From positions 151,990 through 215,989 of the forward strand of contig NZ_VWSH01000001.1 in assembly GCF_008629695.1 (NCBI RefSeq): DNA of 64,000 bases, in the 5' to 3' direction. Shown one piece after another: positions 8,454 through 15,995 of this stretch. The notes under the pieces are model-generated. The model was not told where the DNA came from. It ran no database searches and saw nothing but the letters and a program-made list of their open reading frames with translations. Source of the stretch: Taibaiella lutea (GTDB taxonomy: Bacteria; Bacteroidota; Bacteroidia; Chitinophagales; Chitinophagaceae). Position numbers and translations under genes: made by a program. The first letter of the stretch is position 1, and each line of letters opens with the position of its first letter.

Positions 8454-9785
8454 TTATCCCTTTTTCTCCATTGATTTTGGAAGGTAATAAACAACCGTTC
8501 TGTTACTCTTATTCAAATATTTATTAGCTACGCGTTTCAAATCTGCAATAGTAAGTTTCTGATATTTTGCCAATTCGCTGTTCACAAGATTAGTGTTGCG
8601 GAAATAAGTATAGTTTGACGCTAAATTTTCAGCAATACCGGCAATTCTTGCATTCTGCGATACGAAGTCTGTTTCAGCCTGATTTTGTAATTTGGTAAAT
8701 TCTTCTGTTGAAATTTCACCGGTTTTTACTTTCTCAATTTCGGCATCCATTGCTTTTTCCAGATCTTCAGGACTTACACCCATATTACCGATACCAAAGC
8801 ACATTACCAAACCCGGATCTTCCAATGGGAAGGAGAATGAACCTACTGCTACTGCTTTCTGGTCTTTGTCAACGATTTGTTTTTGGAAGCGGGAGCTTGC
8901 TCCTTGAGATAATAACTGATTTAATAAATTCAAGGCGTAAGAATCGTCAGAACCCATTTTAGGGCTGTGATAAGCAAGAATTACAGCAGGTAATTGAACA
9001 TTGTCATAAAAATCAACATGCTTTTCAGCAGTTTGCTCTGGCTCTGCGTTGGTTGGTCTTGGAATAGCTTTTGTCCCTTTTGGAATAGAACCGTAGTATT
9101 TTTCAATCCATGCTTTTGTCTGGTCAGGGTTAATGTCACCTGCTACAACCAGTACAGCGTTATTCGGAACATAAAACGTTTTATAGAAATCCTGGAATTC
9201 GCTGTAGCTTGCCTGATCGATATATTGCGCAGAACCAATAGGTGTCCATTTGTAAGGATGTGTTGTATAGGCATTGGAAAACACCGACTCCAGCAAATGG
9301 CCATAAGGACGGTTATCGTAGCTTTGTTTCTTTTCTTCTTTTACAACTTTACGTTGCGTCTCAATACCTATGCTGTCAATTTTTGAATGAAGCATTCTTT
9401 CCGATTCCATCCACAAAGCAAGCTCTGTCTGATTGGATGGCATAGTCTGGAAATAATAAGTACGATCCTGTGAGGTATTTGCATTCAACACACCACCATT
9501 AGATTGTATCAATTTCATGTATTCGCCTCTTTTGATGTTTTCGGAACCTTCAAACATAAGGTGCTCAAAAAAGTGTGCAAAACCGGTACGTTGCGGATCT
9601 TCATTTTTTGAACCCACATGATACATTACAGATACATTAACAATAGGAGTGGTATGGTCTTCATGCAAAATCACATGTAGTCCGTTAGGTAAATCATATT
9701 CTGTGAATTTGATTTCTCCTTCTTTAGCAGAAGCTGATAAAGCCAACGCCGACAGGATTACAGAACTTAAAATAAAACGTTTCAT
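8454..9785 (-). CDS. M16-family zinc metallopeptidase, catalytic subunit
   Basis: This 443-residue protein has a signal peptide (MKRFILSSVILSALALSASA). The inverted zinc motif is intact: H71-F-F-E74-H75, with the third ligand in the VVKEEKK segment at about E150/E151. M16 (pitrilysin-type) enzymes degrade peptides inside a clamshell chamber. This protein is about half the size of single-chain insulysin, so it needs a partner. The downstream gene (64 bp further on the same strand) encodes an inactive subunit that carries the missing arginine/tyrosine pair. Both are probably exported to the periplasm. A promoter-like TATCTTTG lies about 25 bp upstream of the start. The natural substrate is unknown. 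Confidence 0.92.
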   Translation of the reverse strand: MKRFILSSVILSALALSASAKEGEIKFTEYDLPNGLHVILHEDHTTPIVNVSVMYHVGSKNEDPQRTGFAHFFEHLMFEGSENIKRGEYMKLIQSNGGVLNANTSQDRTYYFQTMPSNQTELALWMESERMLHSKIDSIGIETQRKVVKEEKKQSYDNRPYGHLLESVFSNAYTTHPYKWTPIGSAQYIDQASYSEFQDFYKTFYVPNNAVLVVAGDINPDQTKAWIEKYYGSIPKGTKAIPRPTNAEPEQTAEKHVDFYDNVQLPAVILAYHSPKMGSDDSYALNLLNQLLSQGASSRFQKQIVDKDQKAVAVGSFSFPLEDPGLVMCFGIGNMGVSPEDLEKAMDAEIEKVKTGEISTEEFTKLQNQAETDFVSQNARIAGIAENLASNYTYFRNTNLVNSELAKYQKLTIADLKRVANKYLNKSNRTVVYYLPKSMEKKG

Positions 9786-9810
9786 GAAAATTATTTTTTA
9801 TAATTGCTCG

Positions 9811-9818
9811 CAAAGATA
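9811..9818 (-). promoter_or_regulatory. Candidate Bacteroidota -7 promoter element for the M16 genes
   Basis: On the minus strand the octamer TATCTTTG matches the TAnnTTTG consensus of Bacteroidota promoters, 25 bp before the ATG at 9785. The matching -33 element is weak, so only the -7 box is claimed. Confidence 0.5.
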
Positions 9819-9896
9819 ACAGATAAACCTTTTAATCGGCTCACACTAAATGGGGGAAATTGAAGTTTTTTCTGTCAATTAAAGAGAATAAAAACA

Positions 9897-9916
9897 GGCA
9901 TAACTTTCGTTATGCC
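9897..9916 (-). terminator. Intrinsic terminator after the DUF5777 gene
   Basis: The stem GGCATAAC/GTTATGCC (8 bp, loop TTTC) lies 24 bp past the stop at 9940. It is followed on the minus strand by TGTTTTTATT, a usable U-tract. Confidence 0.75.
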
Positions 9917-9939
9917 CATTTGCTTCTCTAAAAATATCA

Positions 9940-10881
9940 TCAGTAAATACTGTTTCTGCTGCCTTCAAATTCCTTCGGTTTCACAATCTGGAATATTCTT
10001 GAAATATTAAACCCAAAATGTATCTGTCCTTTGCTCCAGGAATCTGATGTCTGACCTATAAAAGCACGTTCCGTAATACCGGTGGAGTTTGTAAAAAACA
10101 ATTGGAATACGTGGCCGCCTGTTTCAATATCTATACCAACAGACAAAGAGTTTTTTGTGTCTGTCAATTTATATCCCGGAATCTGATAATAATATTCAGC
10201 CGTCAATGATATGCGGTTAGAAAGTTTTGCCCTGCCACCTATTCCGACAGCCAAAACATTATTAGGATCCACATCCAGTGGAACAAGATTGTAATGAATA
10301 ATAGTCGGCATTAATTGCAATGAAAATTCGTTGTTGAATTTACGGGCAATCAAAATCTGGTTAACATAACAATTGCGGTAAGCAAACTTATATTCGACAC
10401 CGGTTCCCAAATCGGGAGCAGCATCAGATTGCGTAGAAATGGCGCCCACATAATCCAAAGTAACAGGTATGTGGTTATCTTCCGTCTGCGCCAGTATTTT
10501 GGCTTTTACATAGCCTTCGTACTCTTTATTGTAAGTGCTGCGGCTTACGCCCACAGTCAATCCCCTTGTAATGCCGTAATCGAAGCCTAATTGTGTTACC
10601 GCGCCATCCAAACCAAAAAACTGTTTCACGCCACCATCAATAGAACCAAAGCGATGCGAAATTTTAAAATCCAGCACACCCTTCCCTGTTGTTTCAACAC
10701 TTTGCCCGTTAATGATACGGGTTGTCTTGAAAGTACCGGTCACCGGCTCGTGAGCGCCCGAAGGTTCTGAAGCATTGAGCATGTCTGTCAGATTACCTGA
10801 AGTGGAGTTATCAGTTTGTGCGTGCAATAAAACGGGAGCCTGAAAAAAGGCAATGAAAGAAAGTAAAGATAAATAACGCAT
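9940..10881 (-). CDS. DUF5777-type outer-membrane beta-barrel protein
   Basis: This 313-residue protein has a signal peptide (LSFIAFFQAPVLLHAQ). An alternating polar/hydrophobic strand pattern follows, typical of outer-membrane barrels, with motifs LDFKISHRFG, LGFDYGITRGLTVGVSR and a final HFGFNISRIFQI strand. It resembles the DUF5777 family, which often sits with YceI and c-type cytochrome-like genes in Bacteroidota, as here. The role is not known; a pore or a redox-linked surface protein would be guesses. A stable hairpin separates it from the upstream YceI gene, so its expression may be uncoupled from, or lower than, the rest of the cluster. Confidence 0.75.
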   Translation of the reverse strand: MRYLSLLSFIAFFQAPVLLHAQTDNSTSGNLTDMLNASEPSGAHEPVTGTFKTTRIINGQSVETTGKGVLDFKISHRFGSIDGGVKQFFGLDGAVTQLGFDYGITRGLTVGVSRSTYNKEYEGYVKAKILAQTEDNHIPVTLDYVGAISTQSDAAPDLGTGVEYKFAYRNCYVNQILIARKFNNEFSLQLMPTIIHYNLVPLDVDPNNVLAVGIGGRAKLSNRISLTAEYYYQIPGYKLTDTKNSLSVGIDIETGGHVFQLFFTNSTGITERAFIGQTSDSWSKGQIHFGFNISRIFQIVKPKEFEGSRNSIY

Positions 10882-10925
10882 TGATTGTATTTGTAAAAAT
10901 GAAATTACTGTATGCTCTGTTTTAA

Positions 10926-10964
10926 AAAAAGACCCATAAAGTGCTTCACTTTACAGGCCTTTTT
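10926..10964 (-). terminator. Terminator-like hairpin between YceI and DUF5777 genes
   Basis: On the minus strand an 18-bp stem, complete if three G-U pairs are allowed, closes on a 3-nt loop (arms 10926-10943 and 10947-10964). It is followed by a run of seven T. It lies 16 bp after the YceI stop and about 45 bp before the DUF5777 start, so it could end or attenuate transcription inside the cluster. Confidence 0.7.
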
Positions 10965-10979
10965 GGGGGATTTGAAAAT

Positions 10980-11522
10980 TTATTTAAGGATAGCATTTAC
11001 CGTAATCGCAATAGATTTTGCAATTTTACCTTCAGCTATACTTGGTATTTTAATATTGTAATCGGCAGTCGCCACATTGAAAGTTGCTTTAAAAGTAGCA
11101 ACACCGTCTTTCACATCAATTGTTCCCGGAATACTTACGCTTTTGTTTACGCCATGTATTGTCATAGTTCCGTTGGCAACTACTTTATAGCTTCCGTTCT
11201 TTTTAAAGTCAACTTTATTATAGTCTGCAATTTTGCCTGCGAAGGATGCTTTCGGAAATTTACTGCTTTCCATATAGTCTTCGTTAAAATGCTCCTGCAT
11301 CAGTTGCTTTTCAAACTTAAAGCCTTTTACAGCTATCTGAAATACCAAATCACCTTTGGATACATCATAAGCCGCCGCCACTTCGTTATTGAAAGCTTCA
11401 ATGTTTTCAATGGAAGTTGAAGAAAAGAAACTTACTTTACCTGTACGGGTCATTATTTTTTGAGCAAACAAAGAAGTTGAACAACTTAGCACCAGGCCTG
11501 CCAGAATTATTATTTTTCTCAT
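10980..11522 (-). CDS. YceI-family periplasmic protein
   Basis: This 180-residue protein has a signal peptide (IIILAGLVLSCSTSLFAQ). The lipocalin-like YceI fold shows as TRTGKVSFFSSTSIENIEA at the N-terminus, FKFEKQLMQEHFNEDYMESSKFP with the typical MxxHFNEDYxxS pattern, and a GTMTIHGVNKSVSIPG motif. YceI-like proteins bind isoprenoid or amphiphilic molecules in known structures. The genomic link here is to a CX4CH cytochrome-like lipoprotein and DUF5777, which suggests a redox or electron-carrier role, but that is inference. It sits 24 bp downstream of the cytochrome-like gene. Confidence 0.88.
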   Translation of the reverse strand: MRKIIILAGLVLSCSTSLFAQKIMTRTGKVSFFSSTSIENIEAFNNEVAAAYDVSKGDLVFQIAVKGFKFEKQLMQEHFNEDYMESSKFPKASFAGKIADYNKVDFKKNGSYKVVANGTMTIHGVNKSVSIPGTIDVKDGVATFKATFNVATADYNIKIPSIAEGKIAKSIAITVNAILK

Positions 11523-11546
11523 TCTTTAAAAATTTTCTTGTTTAGA

Positions 11547-11951
11547 CTATTCAGGTGCTCCTGCGTTTACCCAGGCTGTAATCTTGTTTATGGTACAATC
11601 GCTCAATTTTGCTGCATTTTCAGGCATAGCGGTGAAATTGTCATTGTGATTAATAACACCAAGCAAAAGACTTGTATTATGTTCTGTTGTAAGTGCAACG
11701 CCTTTAACACTGGCATAATTGCTTAAATCTATCCCATCGCTTTTTGTGGCGGCATCATGACAACCGGCTGTTGCACAACTTCCGTCCATTACGGATTTCA
11801 CATAACCGGTATAAGTAATATTGGTAGTGTCGCAACCGTTTCCAGAATTATCAGGAATAATATTTTCCTTGCTTTCGTTGGTACAGGCAATTATCGATAA
11901 GGAACTTAATAAAATCGTAATAACCGCAATCGTCTTAACTTTTTTGAACAT
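11547..11951 (-). CDS. Small lipoprotein with cytochrome c-like CX4CH motif
   Basis: The ATG at 11951 gives 134 residues. An alternative TTG at 11960 would add only MTC and is less likely. The N-terminus is a lipoprotein signal with lipobox SIIAC. The mature part contains SCATAGCHD: the haem-type pair is spaced CX4CH rather than the classical CX2CH. It is followed by the DGIDLSNYASVKG pattern and a C-terminal KITAWVNAGAPE motif of planctomycete-type and Bacteroidota cytochrome-like domains. In those, W-x-x-x-GAP is the usual C-terminal end. Whether haem is bound with this spacing is not certain. It is cotranscribed with the OB-fold gene (24 bp upstream) and the YceI gene. Confidence 0.78.
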   Translation of the reverse strand: MFKKVKTIAVITILLSSLSIIACTNESKENIIPDNSGNGCDTTNITYTGYVKSVMDGSCATAGCHDAATKSDGIDLSNYASVKGVALTTEHNTSLLLGVINHNDNFTAMPENAAKLSDCTINKITAWVNAGAPE

Positions 11952-11975
11952 ACAGGTCAAACTAAAATTTAAAAT

Positions 11976-12380
11976 TTATTTCTCTATCAGGATACAATCG
12001 TTGACAACAACATCATTAACCATTCCCGTACATTTTCCTTTTACAATTACCGGTTTCCCTTTCTCGCTTGTGGCGTTTTTATCACGCATTACGCACATCA
12101 CAGCCTGCATCAAATCACCTGTCTCCAATATCAATATTTTTTGACCATCCTGATTTGTATCCACGCTTTGAACATTGCCACTCACTTCCAGCCACTTACC
12201 TAAATAAAGGCTGTCGGCGGCTTTATCATTTTGAGCATAGGCAGTAAATAATGATTTTGCCTCTACTTTCAAGGCATCCTGGTTTTCAGCTTTAGGCGCA
12301 GGCTTATTCCATAAATAAATGCCGTAGCCAACGCCTCCTGCAATCAGAATCAATAAAACAATCCCTATTTTCTTTAGCAT
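11976..12380 (-). CDS. Membrane-anchored OB-fold (tRNA_anti-like) protein
   Basis: This 134-residue protein has one N-terminal TM helix (IGIVLLILIAGGVGYGIYLW). An extracytoplasmic domain follows with the strand order of tRNA_anti-like OB folds: KWLEVSGNVQSV, ILILETGD, AVMCVMRD, PVIVKGKCTGMVNDVVVNDC. It is the first gene of a minus-strand group with the cytochrome-like lipoprotein and YceI. The function is unknown; the OB fold in this exported family is not thought to bind tRNA. A TACATTTA element preceded by TTTG at 20 bp, lying about 50 bp upstream, is a weak promoter candidate. Confidence 0.75.
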   Translation of the reverse strand: MLKKIGIVLLILIAGGVGYGIYLWNKPAPKAENQDALKVEAKSLFTAYAQNDKAADSLYLGKWLEVSGNVQSVDTNQDGQKILILETGDLMQAVMCVMRDKNATSEKGKPVIVKGKCTGMVNDVVVNDCILIEK

Positions 12381-12539
12381 AAAACTAATTTTCTAATACC
12401 TCTTTTTATAAACGGCCTATTTGCTAAATGTATTCTATTTACAAATAAAACTCAAAAATAACTTCAGTTGAAGCAGATTATTACAATACTATGTTAACCA
12501 GGCAATTTTTCATCAATTATACTAATACAAACAAAAAAA

Positions 12540-12569
12540 GATGTTACGCTTGTTTTCAAGTGTAACATC
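12540..12569 (-). terminator. Intrinsic terminator of the small lipoprotein gene
   Basis: A 13-bp stem with one G-T pair (12540-12552 with 12557-12569, loop TTTT) lies 30 bp after the stop at 12599. It is followed on the minus strand by CTTTTTTTGT. Confidence 0.8.
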
Positions 12570-12598
12570 CGGATTCCGTTAAATGGTAATTATGTTAT

Positions 12599-12745
12599 TT
12601 AGAAAATTGAAAATATAGAAGGGACAGGAGTCTGAATTCTTTCAGGGCAACCATATTTGTTACGGGAGGACGCGCATGACTGCATCATTAAACACATCAC
12701 AGCTCCAACGATAGCCGCAGTCCAGAATTTATTTAGTTTTTTCAT
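12599..12745 (-). CDS. 48-residue lipoprotein, function unknown
   Basis: The minus strand from the ATG at 12745 encodes 48 residues. It starts MKKLNKFWTAAIVGAV and continues to a lipobox-like MMQSC (C24), then ASSRNKYGCPERIQTP. A basic start, a hydrophobic stretch and a cysteine followed by small polar residues make a short lipoprotein. The mature peptide would be about 25 residues with a second cysteine in YGCP. The gene is followed by a good terminator, which supports it being transcribed. It stands alone between the OB-fold gene and mpl. Very short lipoproteins ending in a GCP-type motif are common in Bacteroidota, but I know of no assigned function. Confidence 0.7.
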   Translation of the reverse strand: MKKLNKFWTAAIVGAVMCLMMQSCASSRNKYGCPERIQTPVPSIFSIF

Positions 12746-12862
12746 TTTCAGATGTTATTTTTAATAAAGATAGTATTTGGCGATACCGCTGCAAAATAAA
12801 TAAAAATTCCGTTTAAAAAAACGGTTGTTATTTTTGCAACAAATTTAATACAAATAATCCTA

Positions 12863-14206
12863 ATGTACATACATTTTATTGCAGTTGGCGGCGCTATCAT
12901 GCATCAATTGGCTATAGCCCTTCAAAATAAAGGTTACAAGATTACCGGAAGCGATGATGAAATAACCGATCCGGCAAAAACAAACCTCGCAAAGAAAGAC
13001 CTGTTGCCCCCATCTTTTGGTTGGTTTCCAGAGAAAATTACAAAAGAAATAGACGCCGTTATTTTAGGTATGCACGCCAAAGGCGATAATCCGGAAATAT
13101 TGCGTGCAAAAGAATTGGGCATTCCTGTTTATTCTTTTCCCGAATATATTTACGAGGCATCGAAAAACAAGCAAAGAATTGTGGTTGCGGGAAGTCACGG
13201 TAAAACAACTACCACTTCCATGATTATGCACGTGCTCCGCGACCGGAAAATTGATTTCGATTATCTGGTAGGCGCTAAGGTGGAGGGTTTTGATTTATCA
13301 GTAAAAATATCGGATGCTCCTGTTATCATTCTGGAAGGCGATGAATATCCTGCTTCTGTATTGGAAAAAAGGCCTAAAATCCATTTCTATCATCCGCATG
13401 TATCCGTCTTGACGGGTATTGCCTGGGATCATGTAAATGTCTTTCCTACTTATGAATTTTATAAAGAACAATTTGCCATTTACCTGCGCGATATGCAGCC
13501 CGAAAGCACTTTGATTTATAATGCGGAAGACAAAGAGGTAGTATCATTGGTATTGGATGAGGCCAAACATCTGAAGCAAATGCCTTATGCTACCCCTTCT
13601 TTTAAAGTGGAACAGGATGCCGTAACATTAGACACTACGGACGGCAAGGTTTCTTTACAGATCTTCGGCGGACATAACCTGCAGAATATGGAAGCGGCAA
13701 GAAAAGTGTGTAACAGCCTGGGCGTAACTGATGTGGCTTTTTACCAAAGCATTAGAAGCTTTACAGGTGCGGCCCGCCGGCTGGAAAAAATAAATGAACG
13801 TGAAGGGTTTATTGCCTATCGCGATTTTGCGCATGCTCCATCCAAATTAAATGCCACATTAAAAGCAGTAAGAGAGCGTTATCCAGACCATTATCTGATT
13901 GCCTGCTTCGAGCTTCATACATTCAGCAGCCTGTCAGAACAATTTCTAAGCCAATACAAAAACTGTATGGATGCCTGCGACAAACCGGCAGTATTTTACA
14001 GCGCACACGCATTGGCGTTAAAAGGCTTGCCTGCTTTGAATCCTGATGAGATTAAAGAAAACTTCGATAATGCTACTTTGACGGTCTTCAATCAAAAAGA
14101 TGCCTTACAGCAGTGGATAGCAGAAAGCATTCAAAATGCACCAAAACCTGTATGTTTGCTGTTAATGAGCTCAGGTACTTTCGATGGGATGGGCTTTGAA
14201 TTTTAA
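12863..14206 (+). CDS. mpl: UDP-N-acetylmuramate:L-Ala-gamma-D-Glu-meso-DAP ligase (Mpl-like Mur ligase)
   Basis: This 447-residue Mur ligase has an N-terminal Rossmann domain starting IHFIAVGGAIMHQLA and GSDDEITDPA. The ATP loop is AGSHGKTTTTS near residue 110, followed by LEGDEYPAS and a C-terminal domain with GAARRLEKI and DFAHAPSK. The YPAS and DFAHAP features, with GGAIMHQLA rather than MurC-type GIGGxGMS, point to Mpl. Mpl reattaches recovered murein tripeptide to UDP-MurNAc in the cytoplasm for peptidoglycan recycling. It stands alone on the plus strand; the next gene, a biotin carboxylase, begins 135 bp further on. MurC is the main alternative. Confidence 0.85.
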   Translation: MYIHFIAVGGAIMHQLAIALQNKGYKITGSDDEITDPAKTNLAKKDLLPPSFGWFPEKITKEIDAVILGMHAKGDNPEILRAKELGIPVYSFPEYIYEASKNKQRIVVAGSHGKTTTTSMIMHVLRDRKIDFDYLVGAKVEGFDLSVKISDAPVIILEGDEYPASVLEKRPKIHFYHPHVSVLTGIAWDHVNVFPTYEFYKEQFAIYLRDMQPESTLIYNAEDKEVVSLVLDEAKHLKQMPYATPSFKVEQDAVTLDTTDGKVSLQIFGGHNLQNMEAARKVCNSLGVTDVAFYQSIRSFTGAARRLEKINEREGFIAYRDFAHAPSKLNATLKAVRERYPDHYLIACFELHTFSSLSEQFLSQYKNCMDACDKPAVFYSAHALALKGLPALNPDEIKENFDNATLTVFNQKDALQQWIAESIQNAPKPVCLLLMSSGTFDGMGFEF

Positions 14207-14216
14207 TTTTTACAGA

Positions 14217-14335
14217 TGTTAGCTATCAGACATTGGATATTAAAAAAAGAGAAGCTTATTTCTAATGTCAATATCTAAAAAAATCAATCATTCGGACAGT
14301 ATCTGACATCTAAAATCTAACTACTAATATCTAAA
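14217..14335. repeat. Intergenic stretch built of degenerate TTAGAT/ATCTAA-like words
   Basis: The gap between mpl and the biotin carboxylase gene is filled with near-repeats such as CAGATGTTAG, CAGACATTGG, TCTGACATCTAAAATCTAAC and ATATCTAAA. They resemble the tandem words near position 1011. No gene or clear hairpin was seen. Confidence 0.4.
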
Positions 14336-14341
14336 AACAAA

Positions 14342-15820
14342 ATGAATAAAATACTTGTTGCCAATCGTGGCGAAATTGCTTTGAGAGTAATGCGTTCTGC
14401 AAAAGAAATGGGTATAAAAACTTTAGCTGTTTATTCTGAAGCAGACAGGAATATGCCTTTTGTGTCGTATGCTGATGAAGCAGTATGTATTGGTCCTGCA
14501 CCTTCCGCGCAATCTTATCTGAGAGCCGATAAAATTATTGAGGTGGCGAAGGAGTTTGGCGCTGATGCCATTCATCCCGGTTATGGCTTTTTGAGCGAGA
14601 ATGCTTCTTTCTCCAAAGCAGTTACGGATGCAGGCCTGACTTTCATCGGGCCATCGGCCTACTCTATCGAGATTATGGGTAGTAAAATAGGTGCTAAACA
14701 AGCTGCGCAAAAGTTTAATGTCCCAATGGTTCCCGGTACGGACAAACCATTGGAGAGTGTTGAAGAGGCAAAAGAAGTCGGCATGAAAGTCGGTTTCCCT
14801 ATTTTGATAAAAGCTTCTGCAGGTGGTGGCGGTAAAGGTATGCGTGTGGTAAATAATGTGGATGAGCTGGAAGAGCAGATGCGCATGGCAAAGAGCGAGG
14901 CATTGAGCGCATTCAGCAATGATGATGTTTTTATAGAAAAGTATGTGGCTTCGCCCAAACATATCGAAATACAATTGATGGGCGATCAGCACGGCAATTA
15001 TGTTTATCTTTTTGAACGTGAATGTTCCATTCAGCGCCGTCATCAGAAATTGATTGAAGAAGCACCATCCTCTTGCCTCACGCAAGATATCAGGAAAGCG
15101 ATGGGTGAATGTGCCGTAAATGTTGCAAAGGCTTGTAAATATTACGGAGCGGGCACTGTAGAGTTTTTGGTGGATGATGATCTGAACTTTTATTTCCTCG
15201 AAATGAACACACGTTTGCAAGTAGAACATTGTGTTACAGAAATGATCAGCGGCGTTGATTTGGTTAAAGAGCAAATCAGAGTGGCAAGAGGTGAAAAATT
15301 ATCTTTTACGCAAGATGATTTGAAAATAAACGGCCACTCAATAGAACTGCGTGTTTGTGCCGAAGACCCGATGGACAACTTTATGCCTGATACCGGAAAA
15401 TTGAATATTTATATTCGTCCACAAGGCCCGGGGGTTCGTGTAGATGACGGTTATGAACAAGGCATGGACATTCCGATTTTCTATGATCCGATGATTGCTA
15501 AACTGGTAGTTTGGGGAAAGGACAGAAATGAGGCAATCGACAGACTATGCAGAGCGGTAGATGAATTTAAAATTCAAGGTATTCAAACAACTTTGGCTTT
15601 TGGTAAATGGGCCGTAAAGCAGCCTGCTTTCATGGAAGGAAAATTTGATACCAATTTCATCGGGAAATATTTCAAACCGGAATACCTTATTCATGAAAAT
15701 GAAGAAGAAGCAGGCGTAGCAGCAGCTTTGGCCGGGGTGCTTTGGGAGAAAGGTAAAAAGGTGCATCAGGTTGCTTCGCAAAGCAGCAATCTTTCAAAAT
15801 GGAAAATGCAACGGAATTAA
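14342..15820 (+). CDS. accC: Biotin carboxylase (acetyl-/acyl-CoA carboxylase subunit)
   Basis: This 492-residue enzyme begins MNKILVANRGEIALRVMRSA, the AccC N-terminus. It has the glycine-rich ATP-grasp loop KASAGGGGKGMR (about residues 160-170), the carboxybiotin-site segment ERECSIQRRHQKLIEE, and the EMNTRLQVEH motif. It carboxylates biotin on a carrier protein using ATP and bicarbonate, feeding malonyl-CoA or another acyl-CoA carboxylase. It is about 40 residues longer than E. coli AccC, with an acidic then basic tail after residue 450. No accB or carboxyltransferase gene adjoins it, so it could belong to an acyl-CoA carboxylase rather than the fatty-acid enzyme. A terminator follows. Confidence 0.9.
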   Translation: MNKILVANRGEIALRVMRSAKEMGIKTLAVYSEADRNMPFVSYADEAVCIGPAPSAQSYLRADKIIEVAKEFGADAIHPGYGFLSENASFSKAVTDAGLTFIGPSAYSIEIMGSKIGAKQAAQKFNVPMVPGTDKPLESVEEAKEVGMKVGFPILIKASAGGGGKGMRVVNNVDELEEQMRMAKSEALSAFSNDDVFIEKYVASPKHIEIQLMGDQHGNYVYLFERECSIQRRHQKLIEEAPSSCLTQDIRKAMGECAVNVAKACKYYGAGTVEFLVDDDLNFYFLEMNTRLQVEHCVTEMISGVDLVKEQIRVARGEKLSFTQDDLKINGHSIELRVCAEDPMDNFMPDTGKLNIYIRPQGPGVRVDDGYEQGMDIPIFYDPMIAKLVVWGKDRNEAIDRLCRAVDEFKIQGIQTTLAFGKWAVKQPAFMEGKFDTNFIGKYFKPEYLIHENEEEAGVAAALAGVLWEKGKKVHQVASQSSNLSKWKMQRN

Positions 15821-15843
15821 TTTATTCATTTGACATAGAAAGG

Positions 15844-15882
15844 AAAAAGAGGTTGAAAGCATAATTTTCAGCCTCTTTTTTT
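15844..15882 (+). terminator. Intrinsic terminator of the biotin carboxylase gene
   Basis: The arms AAAGAGGTTGAAA and TTTCAGCCTCTTT pair over 13 bp with one wobble and a 6- to 7-nt loop. They are followed by a T run, 24 bp after the stop. Confidence 0.8.
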
Positions 15883-15995
15883 GCGAAGATATTATCAGAA
15901 AATATTCAAAAATAATTTCACTGTACAGCCAAATAGTTTAGTTTTACTATGATTCAGAAGATGCGTGATTTTGCAATATCAAAAAAACTGAAAAA

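Noticed and set aside
14423-15274. Long antisense frame (283 codons) across the biotin carboxylase gene
   Set aside because: It mirrors a strongly conserved coding region, shows no domain, and its codon use is that of an antisense shadow.
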